Shown here: positions 17,162-25,833 of the stretch, piece after piece | Position numbering within the stretch: position 1 is the first letter of the stretch | How the letters are laid out: every line of letters begins with the position of its first letter | Source of the DNA: JAUWPO01 sp965603285 | GTDB taxonomy: Bacteria > Chloroflexota > Anaerolineae > Anaerolineales > UBA4823 | Assembly: GCA_965603285.1 (NCBI GenBank) | Contig: CBFDCK010000016.1 | Coordinates: forward strand, 1 to 38,354 | Length of the DNA stretch: 38,354 bases | Direction: 5' to 3' | Program-made: the position numbers and the translations under genes | Notes under the pieces: generated by a model | What the model saw: the letters and a program-made list of their open reading frames with translations, nothing else | Databases searched by the model: none | Told to the model about the DNA's origin: nothing

Positions 17162-17668
17162 GTGACGGGGTCTCAACATCCAAAAACTAACTTACGAAAC
17201 ATCGTTTTCAGGAAGGGTGTAAAGAGCGGGCGTAGGAGGAGCCCCGATTTACACCCCCTGAGACGGGGAAGTTTAAACGCCCAGGATCTGGTCGAGTTTG
17301 CGCTGGTTTTCCCCGTCTTGATGCTTTTACTGTTCGGCATCATCGACTTCGGGCGAATTTTTCATGTCCTGATCGCTGTCAGCAACGCTGCCCGCGAAGG
17401 CGCACGATATGGCGTCATATATGGCATAGATCGCTCCGGAGGTGTTTACACAATTAACGAAGGCGTGATCGACGCGGCGGCAATCCAGGAAGCCGGCAAT
17501 TTTAACCTCCAGTTGACTGCCGATCAAGTCACACCAAGCTGCCCATCCTCCTGTGGAGCAGGTCTGCCCCTCAGGGTGGTTGTTACAGATACAGTAACAC
17601 CGATTATGACAATCTTGTTTAACACTGACTTGACTTTCGTGCGCGATATGGAGATGGTGATTCCATGA
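17162..17668 (+). CDS. tadE: TadE-like pseudopilin
   Basis: The 168-residue protein has a basic N-terminus, then the TadE signature AQDLVEFALVFPVLMLLLFG with the hydrophobic helix, followed by DFGRIFHVLIAVSNAAREGA and an outer domain of about 110 residues. TadE-like pseudopilins are processed by the same peptidase as Flp and are needed for pilus assembly. GTG 17162 is chosen because AGGAG (17150-17154) lies 7 bases before it; the frame extends to a TTG at 17105 without a ribosome-binding site. Its stop overlaps the next start (ATGA). Confidence 0.87.
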   Translation: MTGSQHPKTNLRNIVFRKGVKSGRRRSPDLHPLRRGSLNAQDLVEFALVFPVLMLLLFGIIDFGRIFHVLIAVSNAAREGARYGVIYGIDRSGGVYTINEGVIDAAAIQEAGNFNLQLTADQVTPSCPSSCGAGLPLRVVVTDTVTPIMTILFNTDLTFVRDMEMVIP

Positions 17669-18087
17669 AATTCAAGCGCTATTTAATGCCAAAGGGACAG
17701 GATTTGGTAGAGTACGCACTTCTTCTGCCGTTCATGCTCATGCTAATCATGGGGATTTTCGACCTGGGTCGAGTGACTTTTCTTTACAGCACAATAACCA
17801 ATATCTCACGCGAAGGCGCTCGCTATGGTGTGGTTCACCAGTGTGAAACCGCAGAAGTTATTGCAGCCGCTAAGGATAAATCAATTGGAATTGATCCTGG
17901 TGATCTGATTTTTAACGTCATCTGGAATCCAGCAGATTGCAGTTACCCAGATCCCACCGGGAGTGGTACTGTGACAGTGTCGGTTTCGTTTGATTTCCTG
18001 CCACTGACTCCATTCATAACGAACATTCTGGGAGGCAGTAGCAGCGTTAACCTGGATGCGACAACGACCATGTATCTGGAGTTGTAA
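17665..18087 (+). CDS. TadE/TadF-like pseudopilin
   Basis: The 140-residue protein repeats the pattern of its neighbour: GQDLVEYALLLPFMLMLIMG around residues 11-30, then DLGRVTFLYSTITNISREGA. Its outer domain is shorter and contains two cysteines (HQCE and ADCSY). It is the second minor pseudopilin of the operon and may correspond to TadF of other Tad systems. It overlaps the preceding gene by 4 bases. Confidence 0.85.
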   Translation: MKFKRYLMPKGQDLVEYALLLPFMLMLIMGIFDLGRVTFLYSTITNISREGARYGVVHQCETAEVIAAAKDKSIGIDPGDLIFNVIWNPADCSYPDPTGSGTVTVSVSFDFLPLTPFITNILGGSSSVNLDATTTMYLEL

Positions 18088-18162
18088 TTTCATTATTACG
18101 ATGGTTGCAGAAATCGGATTAAAAATGAAAATATTTTCCACAAGTACTAAGAGGATAAGCAT

Positions 18163-19407
18163 ATGAAACGCTTATTGAGTTCACATACTCGTGGTCAGAG
18201 CATGGTCTTTATGGTCTTTCTCACAATAGCCATCTTCGGTGTATTGGCTTTTTCTTTGGATATGGGTTATACGTACTATAACAGACGGTGGGCACAAAAC
18301 GCGGCCGATTCCGGCGCCCTTGCTGCTGCAAGGGAGCTTTGTATAGACCCTAATCCCGCCACTCGTGTAACCAATGCCACAAACGCTGCTATTGATTATG
18401 TCGAGAGCAAGAATCTTGCATTTGGGGTGAACTCTCAAACTGTGACTGGCATCACCTTTGGCCCCGATGGAGGTTTGGAAGAAGGCGAGGTGCAGGTCTA
18501 TGTAGCCATAAACCATCCCAACTTTGTGGCAAACTTCTTTGGTAGAGACTCTACCACAGTTCCAGCCACAGCCGCGGCAGGATGTTTTGCACCTGGTGCT
18601 GCATATGGCGTAATTCCTCTCGCCTGGAAATGCAATAAAATAATCGATGTATTTGGGGAAGAAGTATGTGATATGACATTCATAAGTGATGATGATGAAT
18701 GCGCCCTTCCTGATGATTACATGTATATCTTTATCGAATCCGCTGATGAGTTATTCTGGTGTGAAGAGTTGGGTGAACCACCAGAGGTTCTTCCGGGTGT
18801 TGATGTTATCCTTATGGAGTGTGGCGCTAATTTAGAAATTGTGAATACAGCCCAGCCAGAGCATGGTTGGTCGTGGGTAGATCTGGATGGTAGTATTGGC
18901 GGTCAATGCAATGCAAACGATCTCAGAGGTTGGGTGGAAGATGGCTTTGGAGAAACGATACAAATTAACACCTGGGTACCTTCATGTTCGGGCGGTATGA
19001 CTACTATTTATGGTTCTGTTGCTGCTCTCGATGATTCAGCCATACCCATATTTGATCTGGTTTGCGAAAGTAACGATGCGCGAAATGACTGTGATGGATC
19101 AGCACCTCCACTTCCTGATTTGTGGAATGATTTAACCGATACTGATTTACCACTCATTCCTTCTTCACAATATACTTTTCATCTTAAAACTTTTGCCAAG
19201 CTCAAGATTTCATGCGTTGATGCAGGGGGAAATAAATGCGACCAGAGTATCCATGCACGTCAAAGGCTTGTAGACAATAATCCTGGTATTTTGCAAAATA
19301 TGGAGACTATTGAAGGCTGTTTTGTCGGGGGTTTCATACCCGGACTGAGTGGTAAACCCAGCTACGGCGTGGACGCTGGCGCCTGGACTCTGTACTTGAC
19401 CCGCTGA
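18163..19407 (+). CDS. tadG: TadG-like pilus assembly protein
   Basis: The 414-residue protein starts with RGQSMVFMVFLTIAIFGVLA and DMGYTYYNRRWAQNAADSGA, the N-terminal membrane segment and 'adaAALAgA'-like motif of TadG-type proteins. The rest is a large outer domain with at least 15 cysteines, unusually many, which suggests several disulfides. No von Willebrand-type MIDAS motif is evident, so it may differ in function from the larger TadG proteins. AGAGGATAAGCAT precedes ATG 18163, giving a moderate ribosome-binding site. The gene lies 75 bases behind the pseudopilin in the same direction. Confidence 0.75.
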   Translation: MKRLLSSHTRGQSMVFMVFLTIAIFGVLAFSLDMGYTYYNRRWAQNAADSGALAAARELCIDPNPATRVTNATNAAIDYVESKNLAFGVNSQTVTGITFGPDGGLEEGEVQVYVAINHPNFVANFFGRDSTTVPATAAAGCFAPGAAYGVIPLAWKCNKIIDVFGEEVCDMTFISDDDECALPDDYMYIFIESADELFWCEELGEPPEVLPGVDVILMECGANLEIVNTAQPEHGWSWVDLDGSIGGQCNANDLRGWVEDGFGETIQINTWVPSCSGGMTTIYGSVAALDDSAIPIFDLVCESNDARNDCDGSAPPLPDLWNDLTDTDLPLIPSSQYTFHLKTFAKLKISCVDAGGNKCDQSIHARQRLVDNNPGILQNMETIEGCFVGGFIPGLSGKPSYGVDAGAWTLYLTR

Positions 19408-19454
19408 CCGGAGGAAAGTACAACAACAAATATCTTCATTGAAGGAGACATCGC

Positions 19455-20360
19455 TTGAAAAGACTCGGACGCAGAGGCATTCTGTTAGTCATCGCTGGCA
19501 TCTTGTTTGTCGCCCTGGGGATTTTTGTGGTCTGGAGCCTGGTCCAAAACGTCCTGACCCCACCCGCCCCGATCACGCAACCGTCAGTGGTTACCGAAAA
19601 AGTATTGGTAACCAGCCGCGGCATTCCAATGGCTGCCGTGTTGGCTCCTGACGACCTGAAACTGGTAGATATGCCGGTTGGGTTTGTACCGCGGAACCGC
19701 ATGACCGACCCAAATGATGCCGTGGGAAAGGTTGTGAACATCCCCATGGTGGCTGGTGAAATGATCCTGCCTCACCACCTGATCGATCCTTCCAACGTGA
19801 TTGACCGCACCCTGGCTTTCAGCCTTGAAGACCATGAGGTGCTGATGGCTTTCCCCATCCTGGACCTGATGAGCAGGCTGAACATCCTCAAGAAAGGAGA
19901 CCTGGTGGACATCCTGGTTACAGGTTCTTACGAGATCGCGGGAGGGGGAGCGCTACTGGGTGCGGAAGAAGAGGAAGAAACCAAGACTTATACTTTGGAT
20001 GCCATGCAGCGCATCACCATTTCAGCGGTGGTGCTCGATATCGTCCAGGTACCGCAGCAGGCTACTCCCACAGCGCAGATCGATCCGGAGGCCGTGCTCA
20101 CCCCAGGTGCGGATACAACGCCCACGCCCTTGCCACCTCCCGAATCGAGCCGCTTGGAGAGCGCGCCAATCGCTTTGATGCTGGCTTTAGCCCCGCAAGA
20201 CGCCTTAGTGCTAAAACATCTCAAAGATACTGGCGCGATTTTCGATCTTGTCTTGCGCGCACCCACTTCGACCGAATTATTTGACACTGTCCCTGTGACC
20301 TCGGAGTATCTAATTGAACGCTTTCAAATACAAACAACAATTCTTGAAAATTTGCCATAA
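19455..20360 (+). CDS. cpaB: Flp pilus assembly protein CpaB/RcpC
   Basis: The 301-residue protein has an N-terminal membrane segment (about 9-31) and a SAF domain with VLVTSRGIPMAAVLAPDDL, VGKVVNIPMVAGEMIL. It ends in a long part that includes a Pro/Thr-rich insert (about 200-232). In diderms CpaB is thought to sit near the secretin; here, with no secretin visible, it probably acts in the wall zone. The start is a TTG at 19455; AAGGAG ends 8 bases before it, and no better ATG lies in frame before the membrane segment. Confidence 0.85.
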   Translation: MKRLGRRGILLVIAGILFVALGIFVVWSLVQNVLTPPAPITQPSVVTEKVLVTSRGIPMAAVLAPDDLKLVDMPVGFVPRNRMTDPNDAVGKVVNIPMVAGEMILPHHLIDPSNVIDRTLAFSLEDHEVLMAFPILDLMSRLNILKKGDLVDILVTGSYEIAGGGALLGAEEEEETKTYTLDAMQRITISAVVLDIVQVPQQATPTAQIDPEAVLTPGADTTPTPLPPPESSRLESAPIALMLALAPQDALVLKHLKDTGAIFDLVLRAPTSTELFDTVPVTSEYLIERFQIQTTILENLP

Positions 20361-20432
20361 CTCCACTGTCGCAGCGCTTACAAAACGGCGTTCGCCTGGG
20401 ACTAATCTAAACTTTTATGGAAAGGTCGCCCT

Positions 20433-21662
20433 ATGAGCCCTGAAGTTAACCCGGTTAGAGTAGTAAGCATCTGTGATCCTGGTCCTACCCTGACACAGAT
20501 CACTTCGGCCCTCAGCTCAAGCTCACAGAAGGAGTTTGAACTGGTCGAAGTGCTGGATGACCAAGAGCATCTGGGACGTGACCTGTACGAAGCGGAAGCA
20601 GAAATCATCCTGATCGACCACCAGTTAGGCGGGGAATCGACCCTGGATATCATCGATGACTTGGCTCTGCAATTCCCGGACACAGTCATCGTGGCCATTC
20701 TGCCCATCGATACTCCGAAGAATGCCCAACAGGTGACGCTGTCTGGGGCGCGGGGATTCCTCGTCCATCCTTTTACCCAGGTCAACCTGCTCAGTACTCT
20801 CCGCCGGGTGCGCGTCCTGAACGCCCGCCAGCGCCGGGTACAAACTCCCGTAACAGTTGCTGACCAAGAGAGATCTAGCCCGATGCGAACCCTGGTCGTC
20901 TACAGCCCGCGCGGTGGCGTTGGCTGCACGACCGTGGCTGCCAACCTGTCAATCGCCCTGCGTGAGGAAACCGGCGCGCGCGTACTCCTGATGGAAGGCA
21001 AGCTGTTCTTCGGTGACCTGGATGTGATGCTCAATATCCGTACCCACAGCAGTCTGGCGGATTTAATTGTGCACGCCAGTTCAATGGACGAAATGCTGGT
21101 GCGCGAAGTCGTACACGAACACAGTTCTGGTATTTACACGCTGCTGGCTCCCAGTGATTACCAGATTGCTCAAGGCATCCATCCGCAGGATATGTTCGAT
21201 ATTGTGACCGGCTTGCAGAGATATTTCGATTATATTGTCATCGATACCAGCAGCAACCTGGACGAGAACACCGTCACACTGCTGGATGCAGCCGACCGTA
21301 TCCTGCTGGTGGCTTCTCCCGAACTTGCAGCCCTGCATAATGTCAGTCGTTTCATGGGCATTAGCCAGTCTTTGGCTTACCCACCAGAGAAAGTATTGCT
21401 GCTGTTGAACCGGGCAAACCGTCCAGGTGGGGTGAAATTGCGTAATATAGAGGATGTGACCCATAGGGGGATATTTGCCCAGATACCCGATGATCCGGTT
21501 AATGCGTTGCACAGCCTGAACCGGGGCATCCCGCTGATATTAAAAAACCCCCGAAGCCCAGTCAGCCGCTCCTATAAGAAACTTGCGAAACTGATGACCA
21601 CCTTCGGCCAATATCAACCAACCCCCCAGCCCGCCCAAGGAGCTGTAGAGGGGAGCAAGTAA
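20433..21662 (+). CDS. cpaE: Pilus assembly ATPase-like protein CpaE/TadZ
   Basis: The 409-residue protein has a receiver-like N-terminal domain (about 8-130, with Asp62 in ILIDHQ at the phosphoacceptor place) and a MinD/ParA-like domain (about 150-385). The P-loop reads RGGVGCTT (160-167). The Walker lysine is replaced by Cys, and the first, 'deviant' lysine of MinD proteins is replaced by Arg. Other ParA-type parts remain, such as FFGDLDVML and YIVIDTSSNLDENT. TadZ/CpaE proteins place the Tad machine in the cell, and altered P-loops are known in the family, so this copy may bind nucleotide but hydrolyse it poorly. It is located between cpaB and tadB. Confidence 0.88.
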   Translation: MSPEVNPVRVVSICDPGPTLTQITSALSSSSQKEFELVEVLDDQEHLGRDLYEAEAEIILIDHQLGGESTLDIIDDLALQFPDTVIVAILPIDTPKNAQQVTLSGARGFLVHPFTQVNLLSTLRRVRVLNARQRRVQTPVTVADQERSSPMRTLVVYSPRGGVGCTTVAANLSIALREETGARVLLMEGKLFFGDLDVMLNIRTHSSLADLIVHASSMDEMLVREVVHEHSSGIYTLLAPSDYQIAQGIHPQDMFDIVTGLQRYFDYIVIDTSSNLDENTVTLLDAADRILLVASPELAALHNVSRFMGISQSLAYPPEKVLLLLNRANRPGGVKLRNIEDVTHRGIFAQIPDDPVNALHSLNRGIPLILKNPRSPVSRSYKKLAKLMTTFGQYQPTPQPAQGAVEGSK

Positions 21663-21749
21663 ACAACCCGAAAGACATTTTTTTGGTTCTACCAGGTAAG
21701 ACTTTGTCAGATCTGGCAATCATATGAACATAAAACTGGAGCGATAGTA

Positions 21750-22706
21750 ATGCCCCCCCAACTTGCGATTGGTTTAATATTCATATTGGTGGCGATTTTA
21801 ATCGCAATTGGTCTGCGGCGTCTACTCGTAGGTGGTGACGCGCTGGGTGACCGTCTAAAGATTTATGCTACTCTGCCCGACCAGACTCGCAAGAGGAAGC
21901 CCCAACGAGGTCGCGGCTGGGTAAGGCGCCTACGGATGCGAATGAATGCAATTTTCTCCGGTTTTGCCTCCCAGGAACTCACACTGCAGCTGATGAGCGC
22001 TGACTGGCCGGTTTCCGCGACCGAGTATGTGATCATTCGTCTGGTCGCGACCGCCCTGGGTTTCATTCTGGGTTGGCTGATCTCGGATTCACCGCTGGGC
22101 GGTGCAGGCTTGGGGATCCTGGCATATGTTATCCCTGGTCTTATGCTTAAAATCAGCACCAACCGGCGCCGGCAAAAGTTCTCCCGCCAACTGGTAGATG
22201 TCCTGGTGCTGATGACCGGATCCGTTAGAGCTGGTTTCAGCTTGCTGCAGGCTATGGAATTGATAGTGCGCGAGATAGCACCACCCGCCTCTGTTGAGTT
22301 CGAGCGCGTGCTGCGTGAAGTCGGACTCGGTCGCTCGGTAAGCCAGGCGCTAGGTGAACTCGCCCTTCGCATGCAGAATAAAGATTTGAACTTGCTTGTT
22401 ACCGCTATTAATATCCAATACCAGGTTGGCGGTAACATGACTACCATGCTTGAATCTGTGACTGAAACCATCCGTGAGCGCATCCGCTTGTTCGGCGAGG
22501 TGCGGGTGATCACAACCCAGCAGCGCATCACCAGTTATGTTCTCTCCTTGCTGCCGTTTTTCGTGGCTGGGATTATGTTTTTAGTCAATCCTGATTATAT
22601 GGTGCGTTTATTCGACCCAAGCATAAGATGCATTCCGATAGGGGCTTTGCTTGGTATTATCCTGGGCTTCATTATCGTCCAGCGCATGACGCGGATAGAT
22701 ATTTAA
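21750..22706 (+). CDS. tadB: Tad pilus inner-membrane platform protein TadB
   Basis: The 318-residue protein has an N-terminal membrane segment, two central segments (VATALGFILGWLIS and GAGLGILAYVIPGLML), and then a T2SSF cytosolic domain with VLVLMTGSVRAGFSLLQAME and NIQYQVGGNMTTMLESV. Two more segments follow at the end. TadB and TadC form the membrane platform on which the CpaF motor works. GGAG lies 10 bases before ATG 21750. It is followed by an interspersed repeat instead of directly by tadC, which is unusual. Confidence 0.9.
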   Translation: MPPQLAIGLIFILVAILIAIGLRRLLVGGDALGDRLKIYATLPDQTRKRKPQRGRGWVRRLRMRMNAIFSGFASQELTLQLMSADWPVSATEYVIIRLVATALGFILGWLISDSPLGGAGLGILAYVIPGLMLKISTNRRRQKFSRQLVDVLVLMTGSVRAGFSLLQAMELIVREIAPPASVEFERVLREVGLGRSVSQALGELALRMQNKDLNLLVTAINIQYQVGGNMTTMLESVTETIRERIRLFGEVRVITTQQRITSYVLSLLPFFVAGIMFLVNPDYMVRLFDPSIRCIPIGALLGIILGFIIVQRMTRIDI

Positions 22707-23035
22707 TGCGAAACCTGCGTTCTCTGCTGGGTGAAGCAATCTCCTTAGCAGTGCATTTTACTGCCGCCGTAGGGATTCCTCACTACGTTCGGAATGACAT
22801 ATCACCATCTGTTATTTCTACTGGTGTAAAGCGTGGCAATATTATTCAATAAGAGTGAGAGATTGCTTCAGCCGGCATCCGGCATTCAAAGAACGAATGC
22901 TTAAGAACGGATGCTTCGGTATCGCAATGACTCCTTTCTGGGATGTCGTTGGAAAGATCATCATAAACCTGCCAGGGACTCCTCATGGGAAGGACATTTG
23001 GGATCTAATAACTATCAACAAGGAAGCCACAAGTT
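22707..23035 (+). repeat. Interspersed hairpin repeat between tadB and tadC
   Basis: The gap holds no gene; the open frames in it are shadows. GAAGCAATCTC (22733-22743) is repeated inverted as GAGATTGCTTC (22859-22869). Between them lies GGATTCCTCACTACGTTCGG, which folds as ATTCC/GGAAT. From 22862 a nested hairpin follows: ATTGC/GCAAT outside, CATCCG/CGGATG in the middle and GCATTC/GAATGC inside with a 7-base loop (22888-22894). From memory, similar 'CCTCACTACGTTCGGAATGAC' and 'GATTGCTTC...GCAATGAC' units are spread through Chloroflexota genomes; this is not checked. Transcribed RNA would fold strongly and could lower expression of the genes from tadC on. Confidence 0.65.
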
Positions 23036-24007
23036 ATGGAAATAACACTTCTACCCATCTTTGCTTTTTTAGTCATTTTAATTGGAACAATAGCGTTAAT
23101 TGTTGGGTTACGTCTGTCAAGCGGAAGTGAGCTGGATCGCCGATTGGAATATTATGTGATCGAACCTGTCGCTCCCGGACCGCGGTTTGAGGAAGAAACT
23201 TTCTATTCCCGTCCTGAAATTAGAGGCTCCTTCCTAGCCAGAACCATCGCGCCTCTTTTCAGGGGATTAGGGTTGTTCTTCAGTCGCCTGATTCCTGGAG
23301 GTTCTATTGAAGATCTCGATAGACAAATGGTCATTGCCGGCAATCCACTTGGCATACGGGGACGTGAATTCGCTGGTATGCGCGTCATATTCTTGCTGCT
23401 AGGTGGTTTTTCAGCTTATGTGATCATCACCAGGTTCGACGGCGTAGTTTCCTTCATAGTTGCCATCGGGACGGCGATACTGATTTTTTACCTGCCCAAA
23501 CTCTGGCTGCGCACCATAGTACGTGGAAAACAGGAAAAGATCCGCAGGCACCTGCCGGATGCGCTGGATATGCTCAGCGTTTGCGCCGATGCCGGCTTGG
23601 GTTTCGACCAGTCTCTGCAGCGCGTCAGCGAAAGTTGGGAAGGTCCTTTAGCGACCGAGTTTATCCGAGTGGTGAACGAGATGAGTATGGGGGAGAGCCG
23701 CGCCTCTGCCATGCGCAATATGGCGGATCGCCTGGATGTCCCAGAAGTCTCCAGCTTTGTTGCTGTGATCCTGCAATCGTATGAACTCGGCATGGGCATT
23801 GCCGAAACACTGCACGCCCAAGCAGACCAGATGCGCACCGAACGGCGCTATTGGGCGCAGGAACAAGCCCGTAAGATGCCTACCAAGATGTTGTTCCCGC
23901 TCATGTTACTGATCTTGCCGGCTATGTTTGCAGTCATTATGGGACCTGCCATACCGGCCATGAGGGAAATTTTCTCTTCCGTGAGTGTAGGGAATCTAGG
24001 ACCTTAA
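23036..24007 (+). CDS. tadC: Tad pilus inner-membrane platform protein TadC
   Basis: The 323-residue protein has an N-terminal membrane segment, two central ones (VIFLLLGGFSAYVIIT and VAIGTAILIFYLP), the T2SSF domain with LPDALDMLSVCADAGLGFDQ and AVILQSYELGMGIAETL, and a final membrane helix around MLLILPAMFAVIMG. It is the partner of TadB. AAGGA lies about 11 bases before ATG 23036. It opens the second half of the operon after the interspersed repeat. Confidence 0.9.
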   Translation: MEITLLPIFAFLVILIGTIALIVGLRLSSGSELDRRLEYYVIEPVAPGPRFEEETFYSRPEIRGSFLARTIAPLFRGLGLFFSRLIPGGSIEDLDRQMVIAGNPLGIRGREFAGMRVIFLLLGGFSAYVIITRFDGVVSFIVAIGTAILIFYLPKLWLRTIVRGKQEKIRRHLPDALDMLSVCADAGLGFDQSLQRVSESWEGPLATEFIRVVNEMSMGESRASAMRNMADRLDVPEVSSFVAVILQSYELGMGIAETLHAQADQMRTERRYWAQEQARKMPTKMLFPLMLLILPAMFAVIMGPAIPAMREIFSSVSVGNLGP

Positions 24008-24067
24008 GGTCTGAACATGTAGAAGGTATCGAGATTTTGAAATTAATAATTTGCGAGTAAATATTCT

Positions 24068-25792
24068 ATGTCTTATCACATTGATCCTCTTTACAGCTCG
24101 ATGATAGCGAATTTCCAGCGTGGCGAGTGGGAAACGGGTTTATCTGAGCTGGATGAGCTGGTGGAAAAATACCCTTCGGAACAAGACCTGCTGACCCTGC
24201 GCAAGGAAATGCAATTACGCGCCGAAATTGACGAAGAAGAGAAAGAATACAAAAAGAAAACCAGGCGAAAGCGTGTTAAGTCCCTGGGATTGCGTCTTCT
24301 TATCGGATTGGTGATTGTTATCATTTTTGCATGGGGATTTAGCACTTACAACAACTGGTTCCAAGACCAATACACTGTAGTCCAACAGAGGATAGAAAGT
24401 GACCGCCAAGAATATGAACTGAAAACCAAGTTCAACCAAGTCCAACAATTGCTGGAAGCTTATCGACCGGGCGAAGCCATGATTGTTATTGAAGAGATCA
24501 GTGAAGAGGATCTTACTTATCCTGGGCTGTTCACAGCCTTGGAACGAGCTCAATCACAGCTGGATCTGGATACCCAGTATTCGGAAGCCATGAAGAAGAA
24601 GGAAGACGGCGATGTGGTCGGGGCGATGGCAATCTTCTATACGATCGAGGCCTCAAATCCGGGTTACCAGGATGTCAACCTGCAAATCCACGCAATCGAA
24701 CTTGATTTTAGCATGACCGATTTGATCGATCTGGCTGATTCGGCTATTAGCGCTGGTAATTGGAGTGAAGCCGTCGCCGGATATGAAGGAGTACGCAACC
24801 GGGACCCGCTCTACGAGACCGAAATTGTAGAAGAAAGGTTGTACTTCAGTTATTTGAACGCTGCCCAAGAAATTCTTGATGAACAGCCCGATTCGTTGGA
24901 TGCCTTGGAAACAGCCCAAGTTTATTATATTAGAGCCCTTTCACTGCGACCACAAGATAAGACCATCTTGCAAGAAATGGCAAGTGCACGCGAATCGCTA
25001 GGCAATCGACTGTATACAAAATATATTGAAATGGCTCAACAAACTTTAGTAGGGCATACTGATTCAATAGAAGCTCTCAAGAAAGCGGATGGATACTTTG
25101 CAATCGCGCAGAGTATCCAACCGGATAATGTAACGATTGCACAAGAGCGTACGATGGCGCAGGCATTCCTGCTTGCTCAGAATGAGTTCTATAGCAAGAA
25201 TTGGGAAGGTGTAATTTCAAGCCTGGGACCAATCTACGAGATTGAACCCGATTACGCAGGAGGAACGGCACGCCAAACCTTTTATGATGCCTACATTTTG
25301 CTCGGGGACTACCATCTGAGCAGCGGTAAACCTCAGCTGGCTTTGGAGGATTACCAGAATGCGAAGGCTATTGCTGAATTACGACCCGATTCACGGATGC
25401 GCTTGTTCGAATCCATGGTCAAGATTGGAGATGTTTTGGGCGAGATTGGCAACTACCAGGCGGCAGTCGACCAGTACCGCAGTGCAACAAATTTGGCGTA
25501 TATAAACGAGATCGTGATGCGCAACCGTAAATTGGTCGAACCCCTGAGGGAGGCAGAAGAATATATCAGACAGGGTAAGTATAAAAAAGCCTACAGCCTT
25601 TATAATGAGAAGATGGAAGACATAGTTGCTCATCTCGATACCGTGACTCATGTAGTTGAATCAGGAGATTATTTAACTAAATTAGCGAACTATTACAATA
25701 CCACCGTCACCGCCATTTTAATTGCCAATAATATCGACGACCCCAATGACATTTCCATTGGGATAAAGATCATTATCCCAGTGATACCTTGA
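24068..25792 (+). CDS. Membrane-anchored TPR protein with C-terminal LysM domain
   Basis: The 574-residue protein has a charged cytosolic N-terminus (1-71, with one TPR-like unit) and one membrane segment at about 72-92. A long outer part contains TPR-like helical repeats (about 100-520), and a LysM domain lies at about 525-572 (HVVESGDYLTKLANYYNTTV and IGIKIIIPV). LysM binds peptidoglycan, so the protein would link the Tad machine in the membrane to the cell wall. Its place between tadC and the motor gene shows that it belongs to the operon. In diderm Tad loci a TPR lipoprotein (TadD) helps the secretin, and this protein may be its counterpart in a cell without one; this is inference. Confidence 0.8.
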   Translation: MSYHIDPLYSSMIANFQRGEWETGLSELDELVEKYPSEQDLLTLRKEMQLRAEIDEEEKEYKKKTRRKRVKSLGLRLLIGLVIVIIFAWGFSTYNNWFQDQYTVVQQRIESDRQEYELKTKFNQVQQLLEAYRPGEAMIVIEEISEEDLTYPGLFTALERAQSQLDLDTQYSEAMKKKEDGDVVGAMAIFYTIEASNPGYQDVNLQIHAIELDFSMTDLIDLADSAISAGNWSEAVAGYEGVRNRDPLYETEIVEERLYFSYLNAAQEILDEQPDSLDALETAQVYYIRALSLRPQDKTILQEMASARESLGNRLYTKYIEMAQQTLVGHTDSIEALKKADGYFAIAQSIQPDNVTIAQERTMAQAFLLAQNEFYSKNWEGVISSLGPIYEIEPDYAGGTARQTFYDAYILLGDYHLSSGKPQLALEDYQNAKAIAELRPDSRMRLFESMVKIGDVLGEIGNYQAAVDQYRSATNLAYINEIVMRNRKLVEPLREAEEYIRQGKYKKAYSLYNEKMEDIVAHLDTVTHVVESGDYLTKLANYYNTTVTAILIANNIDDPNDISIGIKIIIPVIP

Positions 25793-25833
25793 AAATGTTG
25801 ACTTAATGATAAACCATTGTTAGGAGAGAAATT

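Noticed and set aside
21863..22531. Long minus-strand open frame (222 codons) opposite tadB
   Set aside because: Its sequence is rich in Ser, Arg and Pro without domain pattern, and tadB on the other strand is clearly conserved; it is an antisense shadow.
22628..23130. Two short plus-strand open frames between tadB and tadC
   Set aside because: They read through the hairpin repeat, overlap the ends of tadB and tadC in other frames and show no sensible protein pattern.
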